From: Streptacidiphilus albus JL83
Lineage (GTDB): Bacteria > Actinomycetota > Actinomycetes > Streptomycetales > Streptomycetaceae
Reading direction: 5' to 3'
Assembly: GCF_000744705.1 (NCBI RefSeq)
Contig: NZ_JQML01000001.1
Location: 5,714,017-5,778,016, forward strand
Length of the DNA: 64,000 nt
Part shown: positions 45,964 to 55,532 of the stretch, piece after piece
How the letters are laid out: each line of letters starts with the position of its first letter
How positions within the stretch are numbered: position 1 is the stretch's first letter
Made by a program: the position numbers and the translations under genes
Notes under the pieces: generated by a model
Told to the model about the DNA's origin: nothing
The model's input: the letters and a program-made list of their open reading frames with translations, nothing else
Databases searched by the model: none

Positions 45964-46485
45964 GTGGCCACCATCGGGGTGACCATCGCCGTGCCCGATC
46001 CGTACGGCGCCGAACTCCAGGACGCGCGGGCCGGCTACGGCGACCCGCTCGCCCGCTCGATACCCGCGCACATCACCCTGCTGCCCCCGACGGAGGTGTC
46101 GGCCGAGATGCTGGAAGCGGTGCAGCGGCACCTGCTCGGGGCTGCTGCGCGGCACCGGCCGTTCCGGGTGCAGTTGCACGGCAGCGGCAGCTTCCGCCCG
46201 GTGACGCCGGTGGTCTTCGCCCGGCTGGAGGCCGGCCTGCGGGAGTGCCGGCTGCTGGAGGCCTCGGTGCGCTCCGGCGTGCTCGCCCGGGAGCTGGCCT
46301 TCCCGTACCACCCGCATGTGACCGTGGCCCACCAGGTGGACGAGTCCGCGCTGGACCGCGCGTACCGCGACTTCCACGACTACCGGGCCGAGTTCACCGT
46401 GCCCGGCTTCGGTCTCCACCAGCAGGCCGAGGGCGGCGACTCCGCCCCCTGGCGCCTGCTGCGCGACTTCCCGCTCACGGCGTAG
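45964..46485 (+). CDS. 2H phosphoesterase superfamily protein (2'-5' RNA ligase / ThpR type)
   Basis: A 173-residue protein with the two H-x-T/V-x motifs of the 2H fold: AHITLLPP near residue 36 and HPHVTVAHQ near residue 117. Family members open or join 2',3'-cyclic phosphate and 2'-5' linkages in RNA. The start is ambiguous because the upstream tandem repeat supplies further in-frame starts (GTG 45895, ATG 45928, GTG 45952), each preceded by a repeat-borne GAGGAA or nothing; GTG 45964 gives the conserved beginning MATIGVTIAVPDPYG. It follows trpS by 74 bases. Its substrate is not known. Confidence 0.85.
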   Translation: MATIGVTIAVPDPYGAELQDARAGYGDPLARSIPAHITLLPPTEVSAEMLEAVQRHLLGAAARHRPFRVQLHGSGSFRPVTPVVFARLEAGLRECRLLEASVRSGVLARELAFPYHPHVTVAHQVDESALDRAYRDFHDYRAEFTVPGFGLHQQAEGGDSAPWRLLRDFPLTA

Positions 46486-46529
46486 ACCGCAGCCGGTTCG
46501 GGGAAGCCGCGCAGACCGGCGTCACTGCG

Positions 46530-48176
46530 TCAACGGCCGTCCGACTCCGACTCCGACGGCTCCACCACACCCGGCTCCACTGCCGCGGGCTCCACTACTG
46601 CCGGCTCCACTGCCGCCGGCTCCGCCGCTGCCGGCGCTGGCGCCGCCGACGGGCCGTCGCCGGAATCGCCCGGCCGGACCCGGTCCAGTTCCAGCTCCGC
46701 CTCGGTCGGCGGCTGGGTCCGGCTCAGCAGGCTGATCATCGGCATGGTCATGAAGCCGATCATCATGGCCGGGATTATGTAGCGCGAGAGCGCCGCCGGG
46801 TTGGCCGCGATCACGGCCATCTGCAGGCCGAAGGAGATGCCGGCCAGACCCAGGTAGGGCCAGCCCAGGCTGCGCCGCTTCCGGGCGAGCGCGATCACCA
46901 GCGCGTACACCGAGTAGGACCAGAACGCCCCGCGCCAGAGCAGCCACTGGGTCTGGGTGCTCATGGAGAGCATGTAGTACCAGATGCCGGCCTTGTGCAG
47001 GGTGTCGGACGGCGGCCGGCTCTTCAGTACCGGCAGGTACTTGCTGTGGGCCATCCGGTTGCCCGGAGCGGACTGTCCCCAGAGGTTGGCCGAGAACTGC
47101 GGCCAGGCGATCAGGGTGGTGCCCTCCAGGTTGGCCGGCCCGGGGAAGATGCCCCAGGCGATCTGCGAGCGGCAGAGCCGGCCCTGGACGACGGACTGCG
47201 GGGTGCGCTTCAGCACCTCGTCCCAGATGGTCATCAGCTGGTCGTTGATCTTGACCGCTTCGGGCCGGTTCAGGGCGGCCATGGTCCAGTCGACGTCCCA
47301 GCAGTTCGCTGCCTTGCCGCCCCAGGCCGACAGCGGGGCGACCTTCTCCATGACCTCCTTGTCGTGCTTGGTGAAGGTGTACGGGTACGTGCCGTAGGCG
47401 ACGGCGATGTCGGCGTAGTTGAAGGAGTAGTACGAGTCCTTGCCGGGCAGCTTGACGCCGAGGGCCGGGTACACCAGGAAGTTGACCACCAGGTACAGCA
47501 CGGTGGTGCCCGCCACCAGTGCGGTGATCCAGAGGCGCATGTTGCGCATCGCCAGCAGCAGCAGCGGGAGCGCGGCGATCAGGGCGTCCACGCTGCTGTT
47601 GCGGAAGAAGGCGACGCCGAGGAAGCCCGCCTCCAGCACCCCGATCTGGACGTAGAACCACCGGTCGCGCACCCAGCTCCGGTTGTCTATCCGGCGGGCG
47701 ATCAGCCGGGCCGCGGCGGCGAAGGCCAGCAGCGCCGAGATGCCGAAGGCCGCGTCCTTCCAGATGAACTCGGTCAGCGAGCCGGTGGACGGGACGACCG
47801 CCACGCAGACCGCGGCCAGCGCGCTCCAGCGGCCGCGCACACCGAGGTCGCGCAGCGCCACGCAGGTGTAGGCGAGCACCAGCGAGATGGCGATCGTCTG
47901 CAGCAGGGTCAGTGGCCAGATGTCACCGCTGACCTGCAGCGAGAGCCAGACCAGGCTGTCGTAGAGGATCGAGTGGTCGTCGATCCAGTTGCTGGTGGTG
48001 ACTTCCCAGATGTAGGTGATCGAGTCGTAACTCGCCAGACCGGGGAAGAACGCCGCCCACCAGGCCAGGTAGATCACCTGGCAGGTGGCGTAGACCGCGA
48101 CCGGGAGCCGCAGGCGGGTGGGAACGCGTGCCCACTGCCGCTGGAGGACAGCGGGGACGCGTACTCGACTGCTCAC
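46530..48176 (-). CDS. polytopic membrane protein, DUF6020-like (possible envelope glycosyltransferase)
   Basis: A 548-residue protein with about twelve hydrophobic segments. An early loop after the first helix (FFPGLASYDSITYIWEV) and the motif TSNWIDDHSILYDSLVW resemble GT-C-type membrane glycosyltransferases and the DUF6020 family, which acts in capsule or wall polymer pathways; no enzyme activity is proven. The C terminus is a repeat of A-V-E-P units, encoded by 15-18 bp repeats at 46550-46625. GTG 48176 has AGGAG 9 bases upstream. The same-strand GT2/TagF-like gene lies upstream, so the pair is likely an operon. Confidence 0.75.
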   Translation of the reverse strand: MSSRVRVPAVLQRQWARVPTRLRLPVAVYATCQVIYLAWWAAFFPGLASYDSITYIWEVTTSNWIDDHSILYDSLVWLSLQVSGDIWPLTLLQTIAISLVLAYTCVALRDLGVRGRWSALAAVCVAVVPSTGSLTEFIWKDAAFGISALLAFAAAARLIARRIDNRSWVRDRWFYVQIGVLEAGFLGVAFFRNSSVDALIAALPLLLLAMRNMRLWITALVAGTTVLYLVVNFLVYPALGVKLPGKDSYYSFNYADIAVAYGTYPYTFTKHDKEVMEKVAPLSAWGGKAANCWDVDWTMAALNRPEAVKINDQLMTIWDEVLKRTPQSVVQGRLCRSQIAWGIFPGPANLEGTTLIAWPQFSANLWGQSAPGNRMAHSKYLPVLKSRPPSDTLHKAGIWYYMLSMSTQTQWLLWRGAFWSYSVYALVIALARKRRSLGWPYLGLAGISFGLQMAVIAANPAALSRYIIPAMMIGFMTMPMISLLSRTQPPTEAELELDRVRPGDSGDGPSAAPAPAAAEPAAVEPAVVEPAAVEPGVVEPSESESDGR

Positions 48177-48221
48177 GTACGGGACTCCTGGGATCGGTGG
48201 TGCGTCGACTGGGTGCAGGGG

Positions 48222-51200
48222 TCAGGCTAGCCCGAGCATCCGATCGACCACGCGGCGGGAGGCGCTGCCGTCGTCCAGGTCACAGAACTTCTCCCGGAAT
48301 GCCCGATAGGCCGGTGCGTACTCCTCGGTCACCGGGTCGAGGTCGCGCAGGGCGGCGACCAGCTCCTCGGAGGTGGCGAGCAGCGGGCCCGGGGCGGTGG
48401 CCTCGAAGTCGAAGTAGAAGCCGCGCAGCGCGTCCCGGTAGTGCTCCAGGTCGTAGGTGAAGAACAGGATCGGCCGACCGGTGATGGCGTAGTCGAACAT
48501 CACCGAGGAGTAGTCGGTGACCAGGACGTCGGCGATCAGGTAGAGGTCCTGGATGTCGGGGTAGCTGCCGACGTCCCAGACGAAGCCGTCGCCCTCGCCC
48601 GGCACCGGCTCCACCACGTGGGCGTGCGGGCGGACCAGCAGCACGTGGTCGTCGCCGAGCGACTTCCGCGCCTGCTGCAGGTCGAGCCGCAGGTCGAGCT
48701 GGTGGCCGCCGGCGTGGCGGACCCGGTCCTCGCGCCAGGTCGGCGCGTAGAGCACGATCTTCTTGCCCTCGGGGAGCCCCAGGAAGCGGCGGACCTCCTC
48801 GGCGCGCTTCTCGCGGTCCTCCGCGAGCAGCACGTCGTTGCGGGGGTAGCCGGAGGCCAGGATCTCGCCCTCGTAGCGGAAGGCGCGCTTGAGGATCGGG
48901 GTGCTGAAGCTGTTGGGCGAGACCAGCAGGCTCCACTGCTTGCCCTCGCGCTCCAGCGCCTCCAGGTAGGCGGTGTCGCTGAACCAGTCGTTGTCGAAGT
49001 CGAAGCCGATCCGCTTCAGCGGGGTGCCGTGCCAGGTCTGGATGATGACCTGGCCCTCGCGGCGCTCGATCCAGGACGGCAGGTGGGTGTTTCCGACGAT
49101 GTAGCGGGAGCGGGCCAGTGCCTCGTACCACTCGGTGCTCTCGTAGACCACGGCGGAGGCGCCGGCCGGCGGGATCATCCGGTCGTCGCGGACCACCCAC
49201 AGGTGCTCCAGCTCGCTGCCGCGCCGGACCAGCTCCTGGTGCACCGCGCGCGGCGAGTCCGAGTAGGACTTGCCCTCGAAGACGTCGTAGAGCACCGACT
49301 CGCGCAGCGGCTTGCGGCGGGCGGCCGGGTAGACCTCCTGCAGCAGCCGGCGCTGGTGGTAGCGGCCCAGGTCGGCGTTGCTCAGCTCGTGGGCGGAGTC
49401 CAGCAGCAGCCGGTCGTACCAGCGGCGGCGGAGGGTGACCTCCTTGCCCCGGACGGTGACCGCGACCGGCACGCCGACATGGGCGGCCGGGGCGATGTGG
49501 GCGGTGGTCTCGACGGCGCCCTCGGCGGCCCCGTCGATCCGGGTGCTGACGAAGACCTCCCACTCGCCGCCCTGGAGCGGCAGTTCGCCGCCGTAGCCGT
49601 CGTTCGGCAGCGCGGGCAGCAGCGAGCTGAAGCGTCCGTCGGCCACCTCGCCCTGGTGCCGGTAGGCCTTGGCGTGCTTGTTGTGCCGCAGCACCCACTC
49701 GAAGGTGTGGCGGCCGGGCAGCGGGAAGCTGCCCTCCAGCAGGAAGCCGGTGCCCGAAGGGTCGGCGCTGACCTTCTCGATCAGCGGCTGGGCCGGCTGG
49801 TCGACCAGCTGGAGGTGGCCGCGCGGGGAGCGCTTGAAGTAGAGGACGCGGGGCGAGCCCTCGCCGGCGATCGGGATCTGCACCGCCGAGCGCTCGTCCT
49901 GGTCGTCGACGGCCAGGTCGATCACCTCGCCGCCGGGCAGCACCAGTTCGCTGCTCCAGCGGTCGGTCGGGCGGTCGAAGGAGGTCGGCCGGAGCCTGCC
50001 CTCCCGCACCCGCACGTCGTTGACCTGCTCCGGGTCGACCAGGACGGTGAACGGCACCCAGCCGGCGGCGGAGTCGGCAGCGGTGGGCTCGCCGAGCACC
50101 ACCGGGAAGTCCAGCACCGAGATCGAGCCGGCCTCCTTGTGGTGCAGCCGCAGCACGGCGCCCTCGGCGGCGCGCGCGGCGACGATCCGGCCGCGCAGCG
50201 CGACCAGCCCGCTGCCGTCGTCCTTGGCGGTGACGCTGTCCAGCCGGACCTTGACCGTCTCCACCTGGATGTACAGGTGCTGGTCGCGGATCTGCGGGAT
50301 CACCCGGACCTCCGGGGTGACCCAGGTCGGGGCGGGGAACTGGCCGGAGCCGGTCGGACCGGCCTTGATCCGGCTACGGCGCGGCCGGCCGCGGCCGAAG
50401 ACGCCGATGGTGATCTGCCACAGGCCGTCCCGCCACTGACCGCGGTGCTTCAGCCGGTTCGGGTCGAAGTCGAGCTCGAAGCCCGACCAGTCGCAGTTGC
50501 GCAGCGACTGGTCCTGGGTGGTCGCGGTGACGTCGGTCGCCAGCACCGACTTCGCGTGCGCCACCAGCGTCCGGCGGGTGCCCTGCTCACGCAGCATCAG
50601 TGCCTTGAAGGCGTCGGTGCGCTGCTCGGCGCCGAGGTGCTTGGGGTAGGCGAAACCCTTGAGGTGCAGCCGGCCGTTCCGCCAGTCCGACTCGAACAGG
50701 CCGGTGCGGACGACCAGCTCGCTGTCCAGCCGGAGCACGCTGTCCGGGACCGGGGCGGCCCCGCGCAGGGTGGGGTAGTCAGCGAAGTGGCGGACGGTGC
50801 CCCGGAGCGGGATGGCCCAGGGGTACTCCGCGTCGAAGGCGAGGATGTCGAGCAGGTCGGCCAGTCGGCGCTTGCTGGTGAGCCAGTACTTCAGCCGCAT
50901 CGGCGCGGGCAGCGCGTTCAGCGTCTCCTGGTCGATCTCGGAGATCATCGAGCCGATGTGGTCGAGGAACGCCGTCTGGTACTCCTCGCCGCCCTCGGGG
51001 AGCGCCTTGAAGAACAGCGGCACCTCCTCGACCAGCGAGTTCTCGTTGTAGAAGCGCAGGTGCTTGCGGAACTCGGCGCCGGGCTGCGCCTGCAGGAACT
51101 CGCGCACCATCCGCATCGAGGAGACCCGGTCGATCAGGCCGCGCGGGTCGGTGCGGTTCTGGGTGATGGACCGGGCGCCGACCTCGCGCTCGCGCCAGTG

Positions 51201-51818
51201 GTAGATCGGCTCGCTGAGGATGTCGACGCTCTTGGCGAGGAAGTGCAGCGGAACGCTGACCGGCGCGTCCTCGTAGAGGATGCCCGGGTACTCCAGGCCC
51301 TGGGCGTCCCAGAAGGTGCGGCGGTAGACCTTGTTCCAGGCGGTCCGGTCGGTCACCAGCAGCGGGCGCTCGGTGATGTGGGTGCGCAGCACCGTCTCCG
51401 AGAAGGGGCGGCGGTGCACCGGCGACTGGACGAAGCCGACGGAGCGGAAGCGCAGCACGTTGCCGCTGACGAAGTCGGACCCGGTGCTGTCGAGGGTCTC
51501 CACCATCAGCTGGTAGGCGGTCGGCGGCATGGTGTCGTCGCTGTCGACGAACGCCAGGTACTCGGCGTCGGGGTCGATGTGCGCGATGCCGGTGTTGCGG
51601 GCCGGACCGAGGCCCTTGTTCTGCTGCCGGACCAGGCGGAACCGCTGGTCCTTGGCGGCGAACGCCTCCGCGATGGCCGCACTGTCGTCGGTCGAGCCGT
51701 CGTCGACCATCACCACCTCGAAGTCGGTGAGGGTCTGCGCGGCGATGGAGCTCAGGCACTCGTCGAGGTAGCGCTGGACGTTGTAGATGGGAACGACGAC
51801 GGAAAGACGGGGGGCCAT
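48222..51818 (-). CDS. large fusion: GT2 glycosyltransferase + CDP-glycerol glycerophosphotransferase (TagF-like)
   Basis: A 1198-residue protein. Residues 1-330 form a GT2 domain (LSVVVPIYNVQRYLDECL, VDDGSTDDS, FVDSDDTM). The middle 450 residues are beta-rich and unassigned. The last 370 residues form a TagF/TagB-like glycerophosphotransferase: QTWHGTPLKRIGFDFDNDWF with the catalytic His, SGYPRNDVL, YAPTWREDRVRHAGG, and VLVTDYSSVMFDYAITGRPI. TagF-like enzymes polymerise glycerol- or ribitol-phosphate on wall teichoic acid; the fused GT2 would add sugars. It is divergent from a second, shorter fusion of the same architecture. ATG 51818 has no clear ribosome-binding site. Confidence 0.93.
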   Translation of the reverse strand: MAPRLSVVVPIYNVQRYLDECLSSIAAQTLTDFEVVMVDDGSTDDSAAIAEAFAAKDQRFRLVRQQNKGLGPARNTGIAHIDPDAEYLAFVDSDDTMPPTAYQLMVETLDSTGSDFVSGNVLRFRSVGFVQSPVHRRPFSETVLRTHITERPLLVTDRTAWNKVYRRTFWDAQGLEYPGILYEDAPVSVPLHFLAKSVDILSEPIYHWREREVGARSITQNRTDPRGLIDRVSSMRMVREFLQAQPGAEFRKHLRFYNENSLVEEVPLFFKALPEGGEEYQTAFLDHIGSMISEIDQETLNALPAPMRLKYWLTSKRRLADLLDILAFDAEYPWAIPLRGTVRHFADYPTLRGAAPVPDSVLRLDSELVVRTGLFESDWRNGRLHLKGFAYPKHLGAEQRTDAFKALMLREQGTRRTLVAHAKSVLATDVTATTQDQSLRNCDWSGFELDFDPNRLKHRGQWRDGLWQITIGVFGRGRPRRSRIKAGPTGSGQFPAPTWVTPEVRVIPQIRDQHLYIQVETVKVRLDSVTAKDDGSGLVALRGRIVAARAAEGAVLRLHHKEAGSISVLDFPVVLGEPTAADSAAGWVPFTVLVDPEQVNDVRVREGRLRPTSFDRPTDRWSSELVLPGGEVIDLAVDDQDERSAVQIPIAGEGSPRVLYFKRSPRGHLQLVDQPAQPLIEKVSADPSGTGFLLEGSFPLPGRHTFEWVLRHNKHAKAYRHQGEVADGRFSSLLPALPNDGYGGELPLQGGEWEVFVSTRIDGAAEGAVETTAHIAPAAHVGVPVAVTVRGKEVTLRRRWYDRLLLDSAHELSNADLGRYHQRRLLQEVYPAARRKPLRESVLYDVFEGKSYSDSPRAVHQELVRRGSELEHLWVVRDDRMIPPAGASAVVYESTEWYEALARSRYIVGNTHLPSWIERREGQVIIQTWHGTPLKRIGFDFDNDWFSDTAYLEALEREGKQWSLLVSPNSFSTPILKRAFRYEGEILASGYPRNDVLLAEDREKRAEEVRRFLGLPEGKKIVLYAPTWREDRVRHAGGHQLDLRLDLQQARKSLGDDHVLLVRPHAHVVEPVPGEGDGFVWDVGSYPDIQDLYLIADVLVTDYSSVMFDYAITGRPILFFTYDLEHYRDALRGFYFDFEATAPGPLLATSEELVAALRDLDPVTEEYAPAYRAFREKFCDLDDGSASRRVVDRMLGLA

Positions 51819-52017
51819 GGGGTGCGACGGGCCTTTCTCGGACTGGCACTGCTCTTCCCACGCTCGGGGGCGCGGGGACGTTGGGGACGGCGCAGGGTAA
51901 GACTAGCCTTGGAGACGTCGAACAGTTCTGCCAGGACCCGCTGGATGCTACAGGCGGACCCTGAAGGAAAGGGTGGGAGCGGCATGTGCCGGGCCCGGGC
52001 AGGTATCCTTCCCTGCC
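51819..52017. promoter_or_regulatory. divergent promoter region of the two TagF-like fusion genes
   Basis: 199 bases. On the plus strand TATCCT (52004-52009) ends 8 bases before ATG 52018 with no ribosome-binding site, suggesting a leaderless transcript. No clear minus-strand promoter was placed. Confidence 0.4.
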
Positions 52018-54225
52018 ATGCCCCGTATCAGCATCGTTGTGCCCGCGTACCAGGTTCAGGCGTATCTCGGCGAGTGCCTGGACTCGGTCCTCGGACAGTC
52101 CTTCCGGGACTTCGAGCTGATCGGGGTCGACGACCGTTCACCCGACGGTTCCGGTGAGATTCTTGACGAGTACGCACAATCGGACGAACGGGTAAGGGTC
52201 CTGCACCTGCCGGAGAACGTGGGTCTGGGCCGGGCCCGCAACGCCGGGATCGAGATCGCCACCGGCGACTACCTGGTCTTCCTGGACAGCGACGACACCA
52301 TGACGCCCGGGTCGCTGCAGGCGATCGCGGACCGGCTCGAACGGACCGGCGACCCTGACGTCCTGGTGTACGACTACGCCCGCACCTACTGGGACGGCCG
52401 GGTCGTCCGCAGCCGTGACGCCGGCCAGTTCGCGGCGGTCGGTCCGGACGGCGCCGAGCGCCCCGAGGTCTTCACCGCAGTGGAGCGGGAGGAGGTGCTC
52501 GGGCTGCTGATGGTGGTCTGGAACAAGGCCTACCGCCGCAGCTGGATCGAGAAGCTCGGCCTGCGCTTCCCCGCCGGGTACTACGAGGACACCCCGTGGA
52601 CCTATCCGACGATGCTGGCCGCCGACACGGTCACCATGCTGGACAAGGTCGTCGTCCACTACCGGCAGCGCCGCCAGGGCGGCAACATCCTGGCCACGGT
52701 CAGCCGCAAGCACTTCGACATCTTCGGCCAGTACGACCTGGTCTTCGCCTTCCTGGACGCCCACCCCGAGCTGGAGCGCTGGCGTCCGCTGCTGCACCGG
52801 CGGATGGCCGAGCACCTGCGGACCATCGGCAACCACCCGGACCGGGTGCCGCCCGCCGACCGGGCCGAGTTCTTCGCCCGCGCCGCCGAGGAGGAGCGCC
52901 GCCACCGCCCGGAGGGCGCGACGGCCGTGCCACTGTCCGCGACCTGGAAGGCCGGCCCGGCCGGACGGCTCGCCCGCACCGCCCGGCGGACCCTGCGGAC
53001 GGCCCAGCCCCAGCTCAAGCGGGCCGTGGCCGGCTCGGTACTGGGCGCCTACCAGCGGGTCCAGCGGCAGCTGCCGCTGGACGGCGAACTCGCGGTCTTC
53101 GGCGCCTACTGGGGACGCGTCCCCTCCTGCAACCCGGCGGCGATCCACGCCAAGCTCCGCGAACTGGCGCCGGACGTCCGGACGGTGTGGGTGGTGGAGA
53201 ACCGGCGGCGGGCCGAGGTGCCCGCCGGGATCACCGTGGTCGGCCCCGGCTCGCGCGGCTACCGCGAGGCGATCTCCCGGGCGACGTACTTCGTCAACAA
53301 CGTCAACTTCCCGGACGGCGCGCCCAAGCGACCCGGCACCGTCCACCTGCAGACCCACCACGGCACCCCGGTCAAGAAGATGGGCCTGGACCTCCAGGAC
53401 TACCCGGCCGCCAACGGCTCGCTGGACTTCGCCAAGCTGCTGGAGCGGGTCGACCGCTGGGACTACAGCCTGAGCTCCAACCGCTACTCCACCCTGATCT
53501 GGGAGCGGGTCTACCCCTCCTCGTTCCGCACCCTGGAGTACGGCTACCCGCGCAACGACGTCTTCTACTCGGCCACCGCCGAGGACGTCGCCGCCGCCCG
53601 CGCCGAACTCGGCATCGAGCCGGGCCAGAAGGCGCTGCTCTACGCCCCGACCCTGCGGGACTACCGGGCGACCTACCGGCCGCAGCTCGACCTGGCCCGG
53701 CTGGCCCGTACCCTCGGCCCGGACTACGTGCTGCTCAACCGGGGGCACTACCTCTACGACGAGGACGCGGCCTTCGGCACCGACGGCGCCGGTGGCGGAG
53801 TCGTCGACGTCTCGCGGCACCCCTCGGTGGAGCGGCTGGCGCTCGCGGCGGACGCCCTGGTCACCGACTACTCCTCGGTGATGTTCGACTACGCCAACCT
53901 GGACCGGCCGATCGTGGTCTTCGCCGACGACTGGGAGGTGTACCAGCAGACCCGCGGCGTCTACCTGGACCTGTTCTCCGGCCGCGCCGGCGAGGCCCCG
54001 GGCCCGGCGGTCCGCACCGAGGAGGAGCTGGCCGAGCTCTTCCGCTCCGGCGACTGGGACTCGGCCGGGTCCCGGGCCCTGCGGACGGCCTTCCGGGAGC
54101 GCTTCTGCGCCTTCGACGACGGCCGTGCGGCCGAGCGGGTCGTCCGCACCGTCTTCCTCGGTGAGCGGGAGCCGATCCCGTTCACCCCGCTGGCCGACCG
54201 GAGCCCGGCCCCGCGTCCGCAGTAG
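52018..54225 (+). CDS. fusion: GT2 glycosyltransferase + CDP-glycerol glycerophosphotransferase (TagF-like)
   Basis: A 735-residue protein with the same two-domain design as its divergent neighbour but no long middle region. The GT2 part shows ISIVVPAYQVQAYLGECL, VDDRSPDGS and FLDSDDTM. The glycerophosphotransferase part shows QTHHGTPVKKMGLDLQDY with the catalytic His pair region, GYPRNDVFY, LLYAPTLRDYRATY, and VTDYSSVMFDYANLDRPIVV. These cytoplasmic, membrane-associated enzymes build teichoic-type polymers. Start ATG 52018; the promoter is probably leaderless. Together the two fusions could build different blocks of the same polymer. Confidence 0.93.
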   Translation: MPRISIVVPAYQVQAYLGECLDSVLGQSFRDFELIGVDDRSPDGSGEILDEYAQSDERVRVLHLPENVGLGRARNAGIEIATGDYLVFLDSDDTMTPGSLQAIADRLERTGDPDVLVYDYARTYWDGRVVRSRDAGQFAAVGPDGAERPEVFTAVEREEVLGLLMVVWNKAYRRSWIEKLGLRFPAGYYEDTPWTYPTMLAADTVTMLDKVVVHYRQRRQGGNILATVSRKHFDIFGQYDLVFAFLDAHPELERWRPLLHRRMAEHLRTIGNHPDRVPPADRAEFFARAAEEERRHRPEGATAVPLSATWKAGPAGRLARTARRTLRTAQPQLKRAVAGSVLGAYQRVQRQLPLDGELAVFGAYWGRVPSCNPAAIHAKLRELAPDVRTVWVVENRRRAEVPAGITVVGPGSRGYREAISRATYFVNNVNFPDGAPKRPGTVHLQTHHGTPVKKMGLDLQDYPAANGSLDFAKLLERVDRWDYSLSSNRYSTLIWERVYPSSFRTLEYGYPRNDVFYSATAEDVAAARAELGIEPGQKALLYAPTLRDYRATYRPQLDLARLARTLGPDYVLLNRGHYLYDEDAAFGTDGAGGGVVDVSRHPSVERLALAADALVTDYSSVMFDYANLDRPIVVFADDWEVYQQTRGVYLDLFSGRAGEAPGPAVRTEEELAELFRSGDWDSAGSRALRTAFRERFCAFDDGRAAERVVRTVFLGEREPIPFTPLADRSPAPRPQ

Positions 54226-54335
54226 CGGCGGTTCGCTGCCGCGGCTCGTCCGCCGCGCCACGGCGTGCGGGGTACCAGAGCTGACGGAGCCTTCACTACG
54301 CTGGGCCTCCGGACCGACGGGGGCAGGAGCAGAGC

Positions 54336-55439
54336 ATGGACTGGCTGACGCGGCTGCCCGTCGTCGGACCGACGGTGTCGTGGGCGCTGCGGACCCGGAT
54401 CTACCGGGCGGTCGACCTCTTCCTGGAGGCCGGGTCCAACCGGCTGGCCGGGGCGATGACCTTCTTCGGCTTCCTCGCCCTGTTCCCGACGCTGACCGTG
54501 GCGATGGCCGTGGCCGCCGCGGTGCTCGCCCCGTCCCAGGTCCAGCACCTGCAGCAGAAGATCGGGGAGCAGGTCCCGGCGCTCTCCCAGTCGATCGACC
54601 TGAACGCGGTGGTCCGCAACGCCGGAACGCTCGGGGTGGTCAGCGGCGCGCTGCTGCTGGTCTCCGGGCTCGGCTGGGTCGGCACCGCCCGGGCCAGCAT
54701 CCGCGAGGTCTGGCGGCTGCCGGTCGCGCCGGACAACCCGGTGCTGCGCAAGGCCCTGGACGTCGGCGTGCTGCTCGGGCTCGGCCTGGTGGCCGGCGTC
54801 TCGGTCGCCTCCTCCTCGCTGGCCACGGCGCTGGCCGGACAGGCCGCGCACTCGGTCGGGATCGACCGGCACTCGGTCGGCAAGGTGCTGCTGCAGGTCG
54901 CCGGGTTCGCCATCGCGGTCGGCGCGGACACCATCCTGTTCGGCTACCTGCTGGTCGGGCTGCCCCGGCTGCGCCACGTCATCAGCGACGAGGGCCGACG
55001 CGCGGTGGTGGAGGGCGCGCTGCTCGGCGGCGTCGGCTTCGAACTGCTGAAGCTGCTGCTCACCGCCTACCTCCGGGAGGTCGCCACCCGGAACGTCTAC
55101 GGCGCCTTCGGCACACCGGTGGCGCTGCTGCTGTGGATCAACTTCATCTTCCGCTGGCTGCTCTTCTGCTCCGCCTGGACCGCCACCGCGGTACCGGCCG
55201 GGGTTGAGCAGCGGGCGCGCGACCGGGCCGAACGGGAGTGGGAGGAGGCCGGTGCGCCCGGTCGGCTCCCGGCGGCGGTGCAGGCCGTGGCGGCGCCCGC
55301 GCCGGAGCCGGGGCCGGTGCCCCGGTTCGGCCGGCTCCGCTGGACCGCGCCGGCCTTCGCCCTCGCCTTCGTGGCCGGTACCGCCCTCGGCCGGCGGCGC
55401 GGCCGCCGGTCCGACCGCCGCCGTGGCCGAGCGGCCTGA
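54336..55439 (+). CDS. YihY/BrkB family membrane protein
   Basis: A 367-residue protein of the YihY (formerly "ribonuclease BN"/BrkB) family with six helices: AGSNRLAGAMTFFGFLALFPTL at the start, then ALLLVSGLGWVGTARASIREVW with the conserved aromatic-basic loop, and late NVYGAFGTPVALLLWINFIF. The C-terminal 70 residues are charged and Arg/Pro-rich, ending in a basic RRRGRRSDRRR tail. The family has no settled function; it is not an RNase. GCAGGAGC precedes ATG 54336. It closes the envelope-polymer block and is followed by a two-component system 93 bases away. Confidence 0.9.
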   Translation: MDWLTRLPVVGPTVSWALRTRIYRAVDLFLEAGSNRLAGAMTFFGFLALFPTLTVAMAVAAAVLAPSQVQHLQQKIGEQVPALSQSIDLNAVVRNAGTLGVVSGALLLVSGLGWVGTARASIREVWRLPVAPDNPVLRKALDVGVLLGLGLVAGVSVASSSLATALAGQAAHSVGIDRHSVGKVLLQVAGFAIAVGADTILFGYLLVGLPRLRHVISDEGRRAVVEGALLGGVGFELLKLLLTAYLREVATRNVYGAFGTPVALLLWINFIFRWLLFCSAWTATAVPAGVEQRARDRAEREWEEAGAPGRLPAAVQAVAAPAPEPGPVPRFGRLRWTAPAFALAFVAGTALGRRRGRRSDRRRGRAA

Positions 55440-55532
55440 GAGGCCGTACGTTCGCCTTACCCGGGTCTGAGATGGTGTGCCGCCGTCGCGATCGGACGCG
55501 GCGGGACTCGGACGAAGGACGGGCGACGGGCT

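Noticed and set aside
48441-52157. Plus-strand frame of more than 1200 codons opposite the large TagF-like fusion
   Set aside because: It is the antisense of a well-recognised protein; long antisense frames are common at this GC content.
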